Assembly (NCBI GenBank): GCA_030737875.1
Contig: CM060926.1
Span: 316,794,922 to 316,858,921, forward strand
Reading direction: 5' to 3'
Origin: Allium sativum
Taxonomy: Eukaryota > Streptophyta > Magnoliopsida > Asparagales > Amaryllidaceae
Length of the DNA stretch: 64,000 nt
The translations under genes and the position numbers were made by a program. Below the pieces are notes generated by a model that saw only the letters and a list, made by a program, of their open reading frames with translations, ran no database searches and was not told the DNA's origin. Positions 22,841-34,794 of the stretch are shown piece by piece (the first letter of the stretch is position 1; each line of letters opens with the position of its first letter).

Positions 22841-25800
22841 TTAAGGAAAAGGAAAGATCAAGGATGTACCCTCGAACAGAAAAGGGTAGGCAGTGCGTAT
22901 TCTAGCTTCAGTTTCCCAAGTCGCGTCTCCCTCGGCGTCGCTCCACTGAACTTTGACGAGCTTGACTTCACGGTTGCGTAGCTTCTTCACTTCCGTTCCT
23001 AATATGCGGGTTGGAACTTTTCTTATGGTTGCTTCGCGTTCCACTTCGGCCTCATCGAGGATATTTGGCTCTACCACCTCAGCAGACTCATGTAGATATT
23101 TTCGGAGATGTGAAACGTGAAAAACGTTGTGGACTCCAGCCAACTTCTCGGGTAGCTCTAATCTATAGGCCATTTTCCCAATTTTCTCGATGATAGGGAA
23201 TGGCCCTACGAACCATGGTGCCAGTTTTCCTGTGGTTCCAAAACGAACAACGTTTCTTAGTGGTGATACTTTGAGAAAAACTCTGTCTCCAACCTCAAAT
23301 TCAAGGTCGGTCCTTCTCTTGTCGGCATAGGACTTTTGTCTGTCTTGGGCCATCTTCATCCTTCTTCGTATTAAGTCTACTTTCTCTGAAGTCTCTCGGA
23401 TCATATCTGGTCCAAGTATGAGCTTATCCGTAGACTCCCACCAACAAGTGGGCGATCGGCACGGTCTTCCATATAAAGCTTCGAAGGGCGCCATTCCGAT
23501 GGTTGCTTGATAGCTGTTGTTGTAGGCAAATTCCACCAAAGGAAGGTGGTCTTCCCATGTCCCTCCGAAGTCAAGGACGCATAGTCTTAAATGGTCCTCC
23601 AAAACTCTGTTCACTCTCTCTGTTTGGCCGTCGGTTTGGGAATGATAGGCTGTGCTCAAGCATAACTGCGTTCCTACTGCTTCTTGCAGACTCCGCCAAA
23701 ACTCACTGGTGAAGATGGGGTCTCGGTCACTAACAATGCTAGATGGTATTCCATGGAGTCGAACGATTTCCTTGAGGTAAAGTGATGCTAGGGATGAGGC
23801 AGTTCTTTTACTTTTGACAGGTAAAAAGTGGGCGCTCTTAGTAAGCCTATCCACTATTACCCAAATGCTAGTGTTGCCTCTCCTAGACCTAGGCAGCCCA
23901 TCGATGAAGTCCATTGAGATGCTATCCCACTTCCACTGCGGGACCTCCAGAGGATGTAGCAGTCCGCCAGGCTTTTTCTGTTCCGCCTTAACCTGTTGGC
24001 ACACCATGCACTTAGAAACGAATTCTGCCACGTCCTTTTTCATGCCGTTCCAGAAGAAAGTCCTTTTTATATCTTTGTACATTTTATCTCCGCCTGGGTG
24101 TATCGTCATCTTGGAGTGATGTGCTTCCTCGAGAACCTTCTTTATTAAATCTTTTGTCTGTGGGACGCATAGTCTTCCGTCTCGCCTTAGCAAACCCTTA
24201 TCGTCGATGGAGTATCTGTTGAGGTGACTTGAAGTCTCACCCCTAATTAGCCTATCAATTGTTTCCACAAGCTGAGGGTCTTCGCGTTGTGATGTCCCTA
24301 CTGAATCCACTAAAGTTGGGCGCACTTCGAGAGATGCTAGCAAGCCTGGTACAAAATCGGAGGAAGGCCTAAAGTCGAAGCTGGCTATAAACTCTAGGCT
24401 TTGTCTTTCAACAAACAACGGGCTTAGGGTCAATTTCTTTCGGCTCAACGCGTCTGCCACTACGTTGCCTTTGCCCGGAGTATAGGAGATTTCGAAATCG
24501 TACGAGGCAAGAAACTCCATCCATCTTTGTTGCCTCAAGTTAAGATCCTTCTGCGAGAAAAGATATTTCAACGATTTATGGTCAGTGTAAAGTTCGAACT
24601 TCTCACCTAGGAGATAGTGTCGCCAAGACTTGAGTGCAAAGACGATGGCGGCTAACTCAAGATCGTGGGTTGGGTAGTTCTTTTCGTGCACTTTCAACTG
24701 CCTCCCTCCATAAGCTACTACCCTTCCTTCTTGCATTAAGACGGCGCCTAGCCCTGTCCCACATGCATCCGTATAAACAGTGAACATCTTGCTCCCATCT
24801 GGCAGCGTCAAAACTGGGGCTGTTGTGAGAGCCCTTTTCAGTCGTTGGAAAGCAAACTCGCAATCCAAGTCCCAATTGAACACTAGATTCTTCTTGGTCA
24901 ATTTCATGAGCGGAGCTGAGATTTTCGCAAAATCCCTTATAAACTTCCGATAGAAACCTGCTAGTCCTAGAAAGCTTCGGACTTCAGTTGCATTCCTTGG
25001 TGTCTTCCAATCCTGTACCGCCACTACCTTAGCAGGGTCCACTGCTAACCCTTGTTTGGATACTATGTGCCCAAGGAACCTCACCTCTTCTCTCCAAAAG
25101 TGGCATTTGGAGAATTTGGCTTTTAGTTGATGGACTCGCAAAGTCTCCATGATTGCCCTTAAGTGCTGAGCATGTTCCTCTTCACTTTTTGAGAAGATAA
25201 GGATATCATCTACGAAGACCACTACGAATTTGTTGAGGAAATCTCTAAATACCCTACTCATCAGGTCCACGAAGTAAGCAGGTGCATTTGTCAAGCCGAA
25301 AGGCATGACAAGCCATTCAAAGAAGCCGTCTGGGGTTCTGAATGCCGTTTTATCGATGCTATCTTCAGCCACCCTTAGTTGATGAAAACCGGTTGCTAAA
25401 TCGAGTTGGGAGAAAACAGACGCTCCTACAAGCTGGTCAAATAAATCGTCAATTCTAGGGAGAGGGTGCATATTCCTTTTCGTTAGTTTGTTGAGCTCCC
25501 TATAGTCAACACATAGACGGAGTGATCCATCCGCCTTTGTTGCGAACACCACTGGAGCGCCCCATTCTGAAATGCTCCTCCTAATGAACCCCTTTTCTAG
25601 AAGCTCTTTAATCTGTTTACTGAGCTCTTTCCTTTCTCGTGGAGCCATGTGTCTAATGGGCAACGCAACGGGCTTTGCATTATCTACAAGATATATGCGG
25701 AAGTCTATTTCCCGCTTCGGAGGCAAGCCCTTCACCTCTTTGAAGACATCCGGATATTCCCGGACCACACTAACTAATTGCAAATTTTCAACAGAGGCAT

Positions 25801-27217
25801 CTAGCGATTCAAGGTAACTAAGCATAACCGCGTATGAGGGATTACAAGAAATTTCCAAAGTATTACCGAGCTGGGTTAGGAGCCTAATAACCCTTTTCTC
25901 ACAATCAAGGGTGGCCCCATTACTGGATAGCCAATCCATACCCAAAATCAAACCATAACCCGAAAAGCCCAAAACAAAGGCACTACATTGAAATTCTACA
26001 CTTAGAATAGAAATTTTCAATCCCAAACAGATCATAGACAAATGAGCTGGGCCCCCAATTGGGTTTGAAACAATTAAGGGGTCCTCTACCATACTAGTTT
26101 TTAGGTGCAGAGATTCTACTAAAGCAGACGAGATAAAGGAGTGTGATGCGCCAGAATCAAATAAAGTGCGAACGGGGTGATCATAAAGATAAACTACACT
26201 TTCTATAGAAGTATTTATACCTCGCTGTTGCAGAGGAGGCGCTTCCAGCACATGAACCTGTGCCCCTGGGGTGGATCCAGCCCTCTGCCCCTGTCCTCGT
26301 TTCTTTGGGCAGTCCTTAGCCCTGTGGCCTGTCTCACCGCAAGAAAAGCACCCACCATTCTCCTTGGCCTTCTTTTTCCGGCAGTCCTTTACTAAGTGCC
26401 CCACTTTGCCACAGAAATTGCACTTCCTCTTCTCTTTGTTGCCTTTCCCGCCCTTCTTAAAGTCTGTCTTCTTAGGCTGCAAACCCTCCTTCTTCCCTTG
26501 AGAGCTTTCTGCCTTTGTCTCCTTCTTTCCCTTATCCTCTTCATTCAGCAATGCCATTTGCACCAATCTTTCATACGTGGCTCCCATGGGTATATGGGTC
26601 ATGGCCAAACTGTGTAATGGCTCATTCAACCCTTTGACGAAACGGAGAGCCTTCTTGTGTGGGGTGTTGACTAGGTCAAGCCCAAACCTAGCCAGCTCAT
26701 CGAACTGATTCACATACTCTCTGACTGTCTTGTCCCCTTGCTTAAGAAATAAGAATTTTTCCAACTGCAAACTTCTTTCCGCATCTGAGAGAAATTTAGT
26801 CTCAAACCTTGCCCTAAAGTCCTCCCATGTCTCCACTGGTCTTTCAGCATTAGTGACTTCCCACCAGTAGGAAGCCTCGTCCTTCAATAGCCACACTGCC
26901 AATTGTACTTTTTGTCTATCCTCTACCTCAAAGATGATGAATAGGTCCTCAGTTTCTTTCAGCCAATTTCTAGCTGCCACGAAGGACTCAGTTCCATGGA
27001 AATCCTTTCCTCCCATAGCTTTAAAATCTTTACATATCTTAGCAAAAGTGTTTCCCCGAGGAGGAGGTGGAGGAAAAGGTGCCGCTGCAGCTGGATGATT
27101 TCCGGCAGCTGGGGGAGGAGGAATGGTAGGACCTGGCTGAGTGGCTCTTGCTTCTAAGAACCGTCTAAACCAACCAGGTATTGGCACCCCTTCTGGCAAG
27201 TTAAGTTCTTCGGACAT
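22841..27217 (-). CDS. gag-pol: Gag-pol polyprotein of Tekay chromovirus B
   Basis: 1458 residues in one frame. Gag capsid region about 58-225. Two CCHC knuckles (C266-C279 and C290-C303). Protease DSGAS with D354. RT with FVDD (D670, D671). RNase H with D817, E854, D879 and D922. Integrase zinc motif H1034, H1040, C1070, C1073. Integrase core D1103, D1164, E1200 with the expected 35-residue spacing. GPY/F-like module about 1335-1375 (VGPFPII...NVFHVSHL). C-terminal chromodomain-like segment about 1399-1446 ([13 protein letters not shown], then VKVQWSD, DATWE). Such polyproteins build virus-like particles, copy RNA to cDNA and integrate it; chromodomains direct chromoviruses to marked chromatin. 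All key residues are present. The start is 175 bases inside the PBS, typical for Tekay. Confidence 0.95.
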   Translation of the reverse strand: MSEELNLPEGVPIPGWFRRFLEARATQPGPTIPPPPAAGNHPAAAAPFPPPPPRGNTFAKICKDFKAMGGKDFHGTESFVAARNWLKETEDLFIIFEVEDRQKVQLAVWLLKDEASYWWEVTNAERPVETWEDFRARFETKFLSDAERSLQLEKFLFLKQGDKTVREYVNQFDELARFGLDLVNTPHKKALRFVKGLNEPLHSLAMTHIPMGATYERLVQMALLNEEDKGKKETKAESSQGKKEGLQPKKTDFKKGGKGNKEKRKCNFCGKVGHLVKDCRKKKAKENGGCFSCGETGHRAKDCPKKRGQGQRAGSTPGAQVHVLEAPPLQQRGINTSIESVVYLYDHPVRTLFDSGASHSFISSALVESLHLKTSMVEDPLIVSNPIGGPAHLSMICLGLKISILSVEFQCSAFVLGFSGYGLILGMDWLSSNGATLDCEKRVIRLLTQLGNTLEISCNPSYAVMLSYLESLDASVENLQLVSVVREYPDVFKEVKGLPPKREIDFRIYLVDNAKPVALPIRHMAPRERKELSKQIKELLEKGFIRRSISEWGAPVVFATKADGSLRLCVDYRELNKLTKRNMHPLPRIDDLFDQLVGASVFSQLDLATGFHQLRVAEDSIDKTAFRTPDGFFEWLVMPFGLTNAPAYFVDLMSRVFRDFLNKFVVVFVDDILIFSKSEEEHAQHLRAIMETLRVHQLKAKFSKCHFWREEVRFLGHIVSKQGLAVDPAKVVAVQDWKTPRNATEVRSFLGLAGFYRKFIRDFAKISAPLMKLTKKNLVFNWDLDCEFAFQRLKRALTTAPVLTLPDGSKMFTVYTDACGTGLGAVLMQEGRVVAYGGRQLKVHEKNYPTHDLELAAIVFALKSWRHYLLGEKFELYTDHKSLKYLFSQKDLNLRQQRWMEFLASYDFEISYTPGKGNVVADALSRKKLTLSPLFVERQSLEFIASFDFRPSSDFVPGLLASLEVRPTLVDSVGTSQREDPQLVETIDRLIRGETSSHLNRYSIDDKGLLRRDGRLCVPQTKDLIKKVLEEAHHSKMTIHPGGDKMYKDIKRTFFWNGMKKDVAEFVSKCMVCQQVKAEQKKPGGLLHPLEVPQWKWDSISMDFIDGLPRSRRGNTSIWVIVDRLTKSAHFLPVKSKRTASSLASLYLKEIVRLHGIPSSIVSDRDPIFTSEFWRSLQEAVGTQLCLSTAYHSQTDGQTERVNRVLEDHLRLCVLDFGGTWEDHLPLVEFAYNNSYQATIGMAPFEALYGRPCRSPTCWWESTDKLILGPDMIRETSEKVDLIRRRMKMAQDRQKSYADKRRTDLEFEVGDRVFLKVSPLRNVVRFGTTGKLAPWFVGPFPIIEKIGKMAYRLELPEKLAGVHNVFHVSHLRKYLHESAEVVEPNILDEAEVEREATIRKVPTRILGTEVKKLRNREVKLVKVQWSDAEGDATWETEARIRTAYPFLFEGTSLIFPFP

Positions 27218-27391
27218 GCTGAAACAAAAAGGATAGATTCAAAACGAAGAATAAGAGATAATACCTATGGCTTTGGGGAGTGGACTTTGCCTTTTTAAAA
27301 TAAAATAATATTTTTCTTCTAAAATTGCTTCTTTAAATTTCCTTTTTGAAAATAAATTTTCAGAACTTTTTATCTTATCTGGTAAACCTAT

Positions 27392-27403
27392 GCTCTGATA
27401 CCA
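27392..27403 (-). other. Primer-binding site of element B
   Basis: The minus strand reads TGGTATCAGAGC, exact complement of the initiator tRNA-Met 3' end, two bases inside the 5' LTR. Confidence 0.92.
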
Positions 27404-27807
27404 AGTGAAACACCCCACCTCCGTTAGGGTCACTCTCAAAGGGAATGCCATAATTTTGGTGGAGGTTTATAAGTATAAGTCACAGATATACAAGACAGAT
27501 ATAAAAAAAAACACATATTTGTAAACAGCGGAAAAACAACAACTTTTATTTCATAAAAGCAAATACGTGTTACAACAACATTACCATAATTGTCTTACAT
27601 CCTGTCCAAAAACATAACATAACACTTTCATAATCTGTCTTGATTACATTATTTAAAGAAGCATAAATAAAACATAGCTAAACTGCAAAAGCCCCATAGT
27701 GGTTGTCCAAAGCCATAGTTCAAAACGAAAAGGTCCAAGCAATACATTTCTCCTCTTCAAGCTGGATGTTAAGGCTGGTCAAGCTGCAGTGTTCCCTCCC
27801 TGTGGAC

Positions 27808-29971
27808 CTGGGGGGGAACGGAAGAAAAGAAGACGAAAGAAAAGTAGAGTCAGACATAAAGCCTGAGTAAGTCTAGGACTATTCTGTCTATGAATAAAGA
27901 ACTGGGTATGATATGTATAAACAAGAAGTGGGAAAGCACTATAAACTTGGTTAAGTTGTCTAGGGTCGAATATACTATCGTACCCCATGTTAATCTCTGA
28001 ACCCATATAAACTAGTTCCCAACAGGCACCCCATAATCAGGGTGAAGTGATCCCTTCTATGATGATCGGCTCCTACTCGCATAGTTACATGTGTCTTACG
28101 GCCCCCGATGTTGTAGTTACCTATGCTGGTCCCACCATGGGGTGTATCAAGTCCCATAGTGGCGGCCCGACACAATCCTAGAATGCACAGGTATGCTACT
28201 GGTGTCCAGTGCCTTATTTTTCTGCGCCGGAGTGTGTGCACGCCCGCACCCCGTTAGAACCTACACTGCTTCACCACCGCCGTCGATTTGACCTCTTACA
28301 GTCAGCCCAGTATTCGTGCCCCACCCTGCCTAGTTTCAGGGTATCATGATACACCTTCTAGGGTTACTGCTGAAAAGGGTCCCCCGTTACTAGGTTTTCT
28401 ATCTCTAGCCAACATGCTAAGTTGGTTAAGTGTTTTCTAACCTAACCCCCACCAGTCCGTTTAGTTTAGCATGTTCCATTTTGATTAAGTCTTTAGTTCA
28501 CTTAATCCTAACAATCCTGACTCAGCCTTAATTGTCTTATTAAAGCCTTGACCTCTCGCATTAGACAGGTATTGTTGTGGCTGCCTGTTGCCGGTTGGTT
28601 CCGGGCAGTCTTACGCCACAACTCAGTCTAACCTCGGGTCCTTATTGGGCTCCATGTTTAACCTCCCACATTGGATAGATATTGTTGTGACTACTGGACA
28701 GCCGGGCGGTTCCGGGCAGGTTTACATCACAACTCAATCCAACCTCGGGTTAAACACATCGTATGTTCTACATTTACATATTTTGTCTTTCTTCTTTATT
28801 TTCTTATATGTAAATATTTGCGGCCCATTATTAAGTTAATGGTGTAAAGGTTACACCAATCATGGGCCCAACCCATACTTGAATTTGGGCCCTTCTACTT
28901 TATATTTTCATTTATTAATAAATTTAACCCAACGTTATTTTCCCCCGTTTAACACGTCCGTTTATTATATATATGTTGGGCTTAGCCTTTTTAAGCCCAA
29001 CCCAGCCATGAGAAAAAGGGGAGGCTTAAAGCGTAATTACATACAAAAAGGGGAATGTGAACGCATGAACTTGCAACATAACGTTGGAACTACAAAACAG
29101 AAACTGGTGTACTTGCATAGTAGCATAAGTGACATGAATCAAACCATGTAAACTTGTAGTTAAGCTAAGAATATCACTATTGACACATAGGCTTAACTAC
29201 AACATAAACCTATATTTTTATTTAGGCATAATGTCAAACATAAGCAAATCATGTTCATAAGATTACTACATGTTTACAAAGGTGCTTACTTTTGTTACTA
29301 ACACAAAAGTATAGTTCAACTTAATCATGATTTTAAATCTATTCACATAACTATGGCATAAATATTTCTAACATGAAATCATGATTTTTACTTTAGTCAT
29401 GCAAACTTGCAAAAGGGATTTTTGAATCTAGCCTAGCTATGTACCACATATGTCATCATATAATTCTTGTTAACAATATGGATTCCAATTATGCAAAATG
29501 TCAATCATAGCCTAGTCATATTCATAAGTTTGCAAATAGGTTTCTTAGTACAAAAGCATGGCTTAATACATAGATCATGGTGCCAAAATTTCAACATAGT
29601 TTCATATGAACTATAATAACCCAAATTTGTTCCAATTACGTACAAAATGATTTATGTACAAAAATATACATTATGATGGCATAGTAGCAAAACCCCAAAC
29701 TTGCATGAATTTCAATTAATCAACTACATCCATGTAGCTTCAACATGGATTACATAATTTGCGAATATTCCAAACGTATACTTGCATAAAACTACCGCAA
29801 ACATGTAGTTTTTTATAATGAATAACATAATTCGAGAATATCCAAACGTATACAATATCCCAAATCGATAAGAATCATAGTAACGCACAAATATGAATTA
29901 CTTTATCGCCACAAATCAAGTATACAAACCAACACAGTTATTTGTTCATACCAAAATAATACTCTACTTAC
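27808..29971 (-). other. Candidate leader intron, element B 5' LTR
   Basis: On the minus strand CACAATT is followed by GTAAGTAG (donor 29971-29966), about 200 bases after the TATA box. The interval ends in TCTTCTTTTCTTCCGTT plus a C run and CAG (27810-27808). Length 2164 bases. It encloses the hairpin pair and many upstream ATGs. Splicing is inferred from consensus and from the same layout in A, C and D. Confidence 0.5.
28551..28749 (-). other. Covarying hairpin pair, element B 5' LTR
   Basis: Same structure as the 3' LTR copy. Hairpin 2 has CCGG-GCGGTT-CCGG, the consensus apical form, where the other LTR has ACGGTT. Confidence 0.75.
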
Positions 29972-30168
29972 AATTGTGTGGCGAATTCTCCAATTTAAGA
30001 ATTTGGAGATGCGATTCCTTGTTGATTTGATTTGATTAAGTTTCTTTATGCTTTAGAATTTGCCTCCTAATCCTCTCTCCAATTGGTGGCTACTCTTAGT
30101 CTTTCCTCAGCAACATGGTGGCCTTGTTCTTATTTTTGAATGAATAGATTAGGTTGAGTCTAGGGTCA

Positions 30169-30457
30169 TTTTTATAGGGTTTATGAACTGATTAGGACCA
30201 TCGATGTTGCTTGGTTTGATCGTAGCCATTCATTCTAAAGAGAGACCAATTAGAGCCTGCCACCTAGCCCTAATGACAAAGCAGACCCCTGAAAATCGAC
30301 CAACATAGAATAGGCCAGCCAGGTTGGGCTGGGTTCGACCTAGCTCTGGACCAGGTCGACAGCCCTGTCGACAGCCCTGTCGACAGCCCTGTCGACCTGG
30401 CTAGACCAGGTCGACAGCCCAGTCGACCTGGGTGCATTAGGCGGGAGTTTTCCCGCC
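30169..30457 (-). promoter_or_regulatory. Element B 5' LTR promoter
   Basis: E2F-like dyad 30440-30457, six GTCGAC sites 30353-30429 (one 13-bp unit AGCCCTGTCGAC more than the 3' LTR), TATA CTATAAAAAT at 30169-30177. Reads toward gag-pol. Confidence 0.65.
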
Positions 30458-31452
30458 CTGGCCAATTGGGCCCGATTATTAATTTTTCTGAGCTGTTTTA
30501 TTCTATTCGAATTTTAAACTTAATTCAGAAATTTCCGAAGGCCATATCTTCTTCATACGGACTCCGTTTTTCGAAAACTCGGACTCTATTTCGCGTATTT
30601 TTCCGAGACGAACGCAATAGCGTATCCCGTTTCCCTTAGTTCTTTGATTTGAAATTAATTATACTTTAATTTGTGAATTTCACAGTTATAGAATTCGCGG
30701 GGTGTTACAAGATAGGTGTTACCACCCAACAGAAACAGACGGTACCAACAGAAACAGACAGAACTAAGTGTACCCTAAAACCCTACCCCAAGCGATCAGC
30801 TCCCTAATACATGAATATCCTGTGTCGGCCCCACAGTAGGGTGTATCACTCCCTAAAGTGACAACCAATCGGCACAGACCTATTTACAGATGTCACGGCG
30901 TCTCACATCCTCAGAGGCAGACCGGGATCCATGCACGCACATGACCCGGTTGGAACGCACCATCAACACCCCTCGCCATTATCAGAATGAACCGCTTATA
31001 ATTAGTTCAGTAAGCGTGCCCGGACCCTACCTACTGTCGGGTCACAGTTTTGATACCAGAAAGGGTTACTGACTAATATGGGTCCCAAACAACAGATGAC
31101 ACAAGTAATTCCCCTCCTAACCTTGTGTCCCCAGACTAACAGATTTCAGCTTAACTTGTCTACAAGTTTCATACATACAAAATTTAGGTTAACTAGTTCA
31201 CAGATCAGATAATCAAGTTAACAGGTTTTCAGACTAACGGATCAGATGTTCGGATTAACAAGCTTACAGATTATCTGGTTCCAGATTATCTAACTTTGTA
31301 TTGGGCCTACGGATTCACGAAACGAGTTCAATAAATTCATTAGTCCAGTTGGTTTAACCCTATCCACCCAACACATTTTAGACATCATATTTATCTCAGA
31401 TTTTATCTCATATTTTATCTCATATTTGCACTAATTAAATATTAATGCACAG

Positions 31453-31652
31453 ACCTCTCACATTAGGTCGGTAGCTTGTGGCCGCTGGATATGCCGGGCG
31501 GTTCCGGGCAGACTTCTGCAATAAGCCAGACCTAACCTCGTGTATTGCGCATGTTATGACTAACTTCTCACATTAGAACCTATTGTTTGCGGCCAATGGA
31601 TGTGCCGGGCGGTTCCGGGCAGGTTTACGCCGCAAACTCATTCTAACCTCTA
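31453..31652 (-). other. Covarying hairpin pair, element A 3' LTR
   Basis: Hairpin 1 (31453-31539): TTAGGTC/GACCTAA and GCTTGTGGC/GCAATAAGC with imperfect pairing. Hairpin 2 (31562-31652): TTAGAA/TTCTAA and GTTTGCGGC/GCCGCAAAC. Both share the core GCCGGGCGGTTCCGGGCAG. Confidence 0.75.
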
Positions 31653-33168
31653 GTTAGCCATATTTATCTTTGCGGCCAATTAATTAATAGTTTAGCATTT
31701 ATGCCTATGCCTAATATACATGTCAATTATTCATAACTATAGTCAATTCAAATTACGCCAATAACAGACTAATTATATCAAAACAACAGATATAGCAAGT
31801 AATAGATTTAACATATAACAGATTTTTCAGATTAGGCGACTTAACGGATTTAGCAGATTAAGCAACTTAGCAGATTTTAGCACATAACAGATTAGGCATC
31901 TCAACAGACAAATTTAACAGATTAGGCATTTCAATCTAATTAGCAGTCTAGGCCATATAACAGAACTAGCAGTTTAGGCAACTTAGCAAATTAGCAGATT
32001 TAGCAGATTTAATATTTCTAAAGGTTCTATTTACATGCCTTGCCTAATCATAAATTAGGCCTAAATTCATATGCCTACATAATTGTTATGATTCACAATA
32101 TGAACATATATTCCATGTTTGCATAAATTTACATAGCGCAGAATATGGACATAATTTACCATATAACATATGTTCCAATTTTTGTTAAACTAGCATTTTA
32201 CAGCAGATTCACATGTAAATTATACCAAATATAATCATTAATTACAATGCATGCCATATATCCAAAAATTCCTATTTATGTGTAATCACAATAATAGATA
32301 TCCTAATTAATGTAAATCTTTACACCTAACTTTCCATATCCTTCTTCTTTTCAAGTCGTGAATCATAATGCAAAATATACCCAACAATCTAAATCTTTAA
32401 ATTATATCTTCTAAAAATCAGATCTTGACTTTTATATGCATTTCGTCCAAAGTCTTCAATCATATGTAAACATACAATGGTTTCTCTTTTCTTTTATCAC
32501 AGAATATGCATAGATCTAAATCTAGTTTACAACATATGCTCATTTTTCTAATTAATTACAGATCTAAATAACATATGTTCATTTCTCTAATTAGTTACAG
32601 ATCTAAATTACAATATACTCTATGCATGCAATATATAAATTACATGTTCATAGTCAAATTTATGCATCCAATCCCAAGTCACATGTCCAATATATTTTAT
32701 GCTTCAGATCTAAAGTCATACGTTCAATTCAGTCTTGTCAAATTTCGCATCATTCATTAATTGTCCCAAATTTTGCGTTCATACGTTAATCTCTTTATGA
32801 GATTGGGCACAGGCTCGTGGTAGCCTGGCTATAGAAACAGAAAAGAAGAAAGGAATACAGAACAGTCACAGAAAACAGATCTAACAGAAGAGAATATATA
32901 TACAACCTCAAACTCAGATTTAAAAGCATATCAAAATTATAATTAACGTTTATAGCGGAGAATAACTGACTTGCCTTGGTTGGATTCTAAAAGAAAAAGG
33001 TGTTGTAGCTGTTCTCTTTTAGTCCTAATCAGAATTGGAGGAAGAAGAAGCACATGTCCTAGCTTAGGTTTCAGCAGAGTAGAGACGCCATTGATTTATT
33101 TATATTTTTAGAGAGAAAGAGAGCAATGGAGGCTAGAGAATTGTATATGAGATTTAGGTTTAGGTTAG

Positions 33169-33332
33169 GGATGTATATATAGGTGTAGGAAGTTATTTAG
33201 GACCATTAGATTAACCCTGAATCATGAGAACCATTCAAATGCAAAATCTGCATTTGAGCGAATCGGCCCACGGGATGACAGCCAAACACCCTGGATTAAC
33301 CCCTAGTCGACCCAGTGAGGCTCGGGTCGACC
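33169..33332 (-). promoter_or_regulatory. Element A 3' LTR promoter
   Basis: Two GTCGAC sites (33305-33332) about 125 bases upstream of CCTATATATACATC (33169-33184), minus strand. No E2F-like dyad as in B and C. Confidence 0.55.
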
Positions 33333-33555
33333 TCAAAAATGGGCCGGTTCGGTTTTTCCCCCTCCCAATTCGCTGTTTTGAACTTTTTTGCATATTTTTT
33401 TTTTTTTTTATATATGTCTATATATATTGCTCTCATATGCATACAAACTTCAAGGCTTAATAACTTCTTCATAATTAACCATTTTCACACTAAACCACTA
33501 TTTGAACTGCGTTCACACTAAGCCACTTTTTAGCTATTCCCCTAAAACAAAAATA

Positions 33556-33629
33556 TGGCGCTGGTGGGGATCGAACTCTGTACCTCTTGTATGCAAGTCA
33601 CATGTTCTAACCAAATGAGCTACTAAATC
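33556..33629 (-). pseudogene. tRNA-like segment (Ala-TGC-like) in element A LTR
   Basis: The 74-nt minus-strand segment has TAGCTCATTTGGTTAGAAC (A-box/D-arm form), an anticodon-loop-like CTTGCAT with TGC, and GAGTTCGATCCCC (B-box/T-arm form), in tRNA order and spacing. Acceptor and anticodon stems do not pair well, so it is not a functional tRNA gene. Confidence 0.55.
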
Positions 33630-33742
33630 TTTTGCTTACAAAACTTAGAACAATGCTATCATTCTTTTCTCATTACTCTTTTTCAATTTAATTATTCTTT
33701 AATTTGTATTTTTAATATTCTCAGAAAATACAGGGTGTTACA

Positions 33743-33770
33743 TTCTCCCCTCCTTAAAGGATTTCGTCCC
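33743..33770 (-). other. Polypurine tract of element A
   Basis: The minus strand reads GGGGACGAAATCC, then TTTAAGGAGGGGAGAA, directly before TGTAACACC. Confidence 0.85.
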
Positions 33771-34376
33771 CGAAATCTTCAAGTTAAGAAGAATGTATCC
33801 TAACATCCAACATCCATCTACTCAACCATTCAATCACAGGCATCCATTGTCCTTAAAAAGGTTTCTAATGCCGTATGAACATATGCAAAGTGTGTGTATA
33901 TGTTTCTTATCTAATGCCAAATCAGACGGTCTACTGATCCAGTTGACCTCCTTAATGCGAATCATGTTAGTGCCATGAGTCCAAATATGTATGCAAGAAA
34001 TCCTATTTGATACACATCATTTCTATATGAGTGCATAACCATTCATCCAAATGCAACATCCATGTGAGGAGTCAATCATTCTGCATACAAAAATTGAAAA
34101 ATGCACACACATCCATATGCAGTATGAGAGTGTTTTTGAGCCGATCTAGTGCCTAGTGTGTGTATATGCATCCACGAGCAACCACTAGCAACCACTTGCA
34201 TCCACTTGCATCCACTTGCAACCATCAAACATAACATGTCTCAAACACATGTTTACACCCATTAGTTTCTACCTAAAGTTAGAAGATTCGATCGATAGGA
34301 TACAGTCAAACGATGGAAGCGAGTACAGATAAAACAAAGACTTGGTTCCCATTAGACATTGGTTGAGAAAATAATT

Positions 34377-34430
34377 CCCCTAAGTATCAACCCCGAAGAC
34401 CGAAATCAACATCAGATTGACACCCAGAGG
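34377..34430 (-). other. Conserved stem-loop module, copy in element A interior
   Basis: On the minus strand CCTCTGGGTGTCAA pairs along its whole length with TTGATACTTAGGGG (wobbles allowed) around a loop with CTGATGTTGAT and TCGGTCTTCGGGG. Related copies are at 60285-60336 and 62582-62629 in element D. Confidence 0.6.
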
Positions 34431-34794
34431 ATTACCTCCTTTAGACAATGTCAAAACTGGAAAGCATAATTATTCAAATATTTATAGACTACTGGTACAG
34501 ATCAGGTTCCCTAATGATTCTTAGGAAGCTAAGCATGATAAAATCATATCCCACAAAAACTCAGAATGTATGCGTCATACTTGACGTCTAACACAGATAT
34601 CCCTCAAACCCCAATCTATCATAAACAGATGAGTCAAAACCCTTATAGGTTTGAGTCTACAACGGAATCAGAAACAATACTAGTATTAAAGTGCAGAGTA
34701 TCGATTACAGAATCAAAATGCCAGAATCAAAAAGTGTTTTAACTCAACAATCAGATAAAGAAATTAAACCTCTCATAGAAAGTTTTCCTAATTC

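Larger units (their letters stand above)
27406..30709 (-). repeat. Element B 5' LTR
   Basis: 3304 bp and carries the active-side promoter. Minus order: E2F-like dyad 30457-30440, six GTCGAC sites 30429-30353, TATA 30177-30169, donor 29971, hairpins 28749-28551, acceptor 27808, end 27406. Confidence 0.93.
19001..30714 (-). mobile_element. Element B: complete Tekay chromovirus, 11.7 kb
   Basis: Starts TGAAACACCCC (19006) and ends GGGGTGTTACA (30709). TSD is AGACA (19001-19005) and AGATA (30710-30714), with one mismatch. The empty site in the other LTR of A (near 36145) confirms the target. LTRs are 3303 and 3304 bp and nearly identical; a few substitutions, a G-run length change and a repeat-unit change are visible. 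PBS, PPT and one uninterrupted gag-pol are all present. It is the youngest and only apparently coding-competent element here. Confidence 0.93.
18239..33742 (-). repeat. Element A 3' LTR, split by element B
   Basis: Comprises 18239-19005 and 30710-33742 (3795 bp without B and one TSD copy). It closely matches the right LTR at 35379-39193. Visible differences include base changes in the hairpins and promoter array and indels near 33380-33420. Carries its own TATA box (about 33172-33181), hairpin pair, acceptor-like site (18574-18576), GC donor (32974-32969) and tRNA-like segment. Confidence 0.9.

Noticed and set aside
22841..27217. Endogenous pararetrovirus (caulimovirid)
   Set aside because: LTRs, integrase with D-D-35-E, chromodomain and TSD identify a Ty3/gypsy retrotransposon; no movement protein.
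28588..29151. Short ORFs repeated in both LTRs of element B (also 20196-20759)
   Set aside because: They overlap the hairpin pair and adjacent LTR sequence, differ by indels in related LTRs and show no protein motif. Duplicate presence simply reflects the LTR pair.
33556..33629. Functional tRNA-Ala gene
   Set aside because: Acceptor and anticodon stems do not pair; only box motifs and loop order remain.
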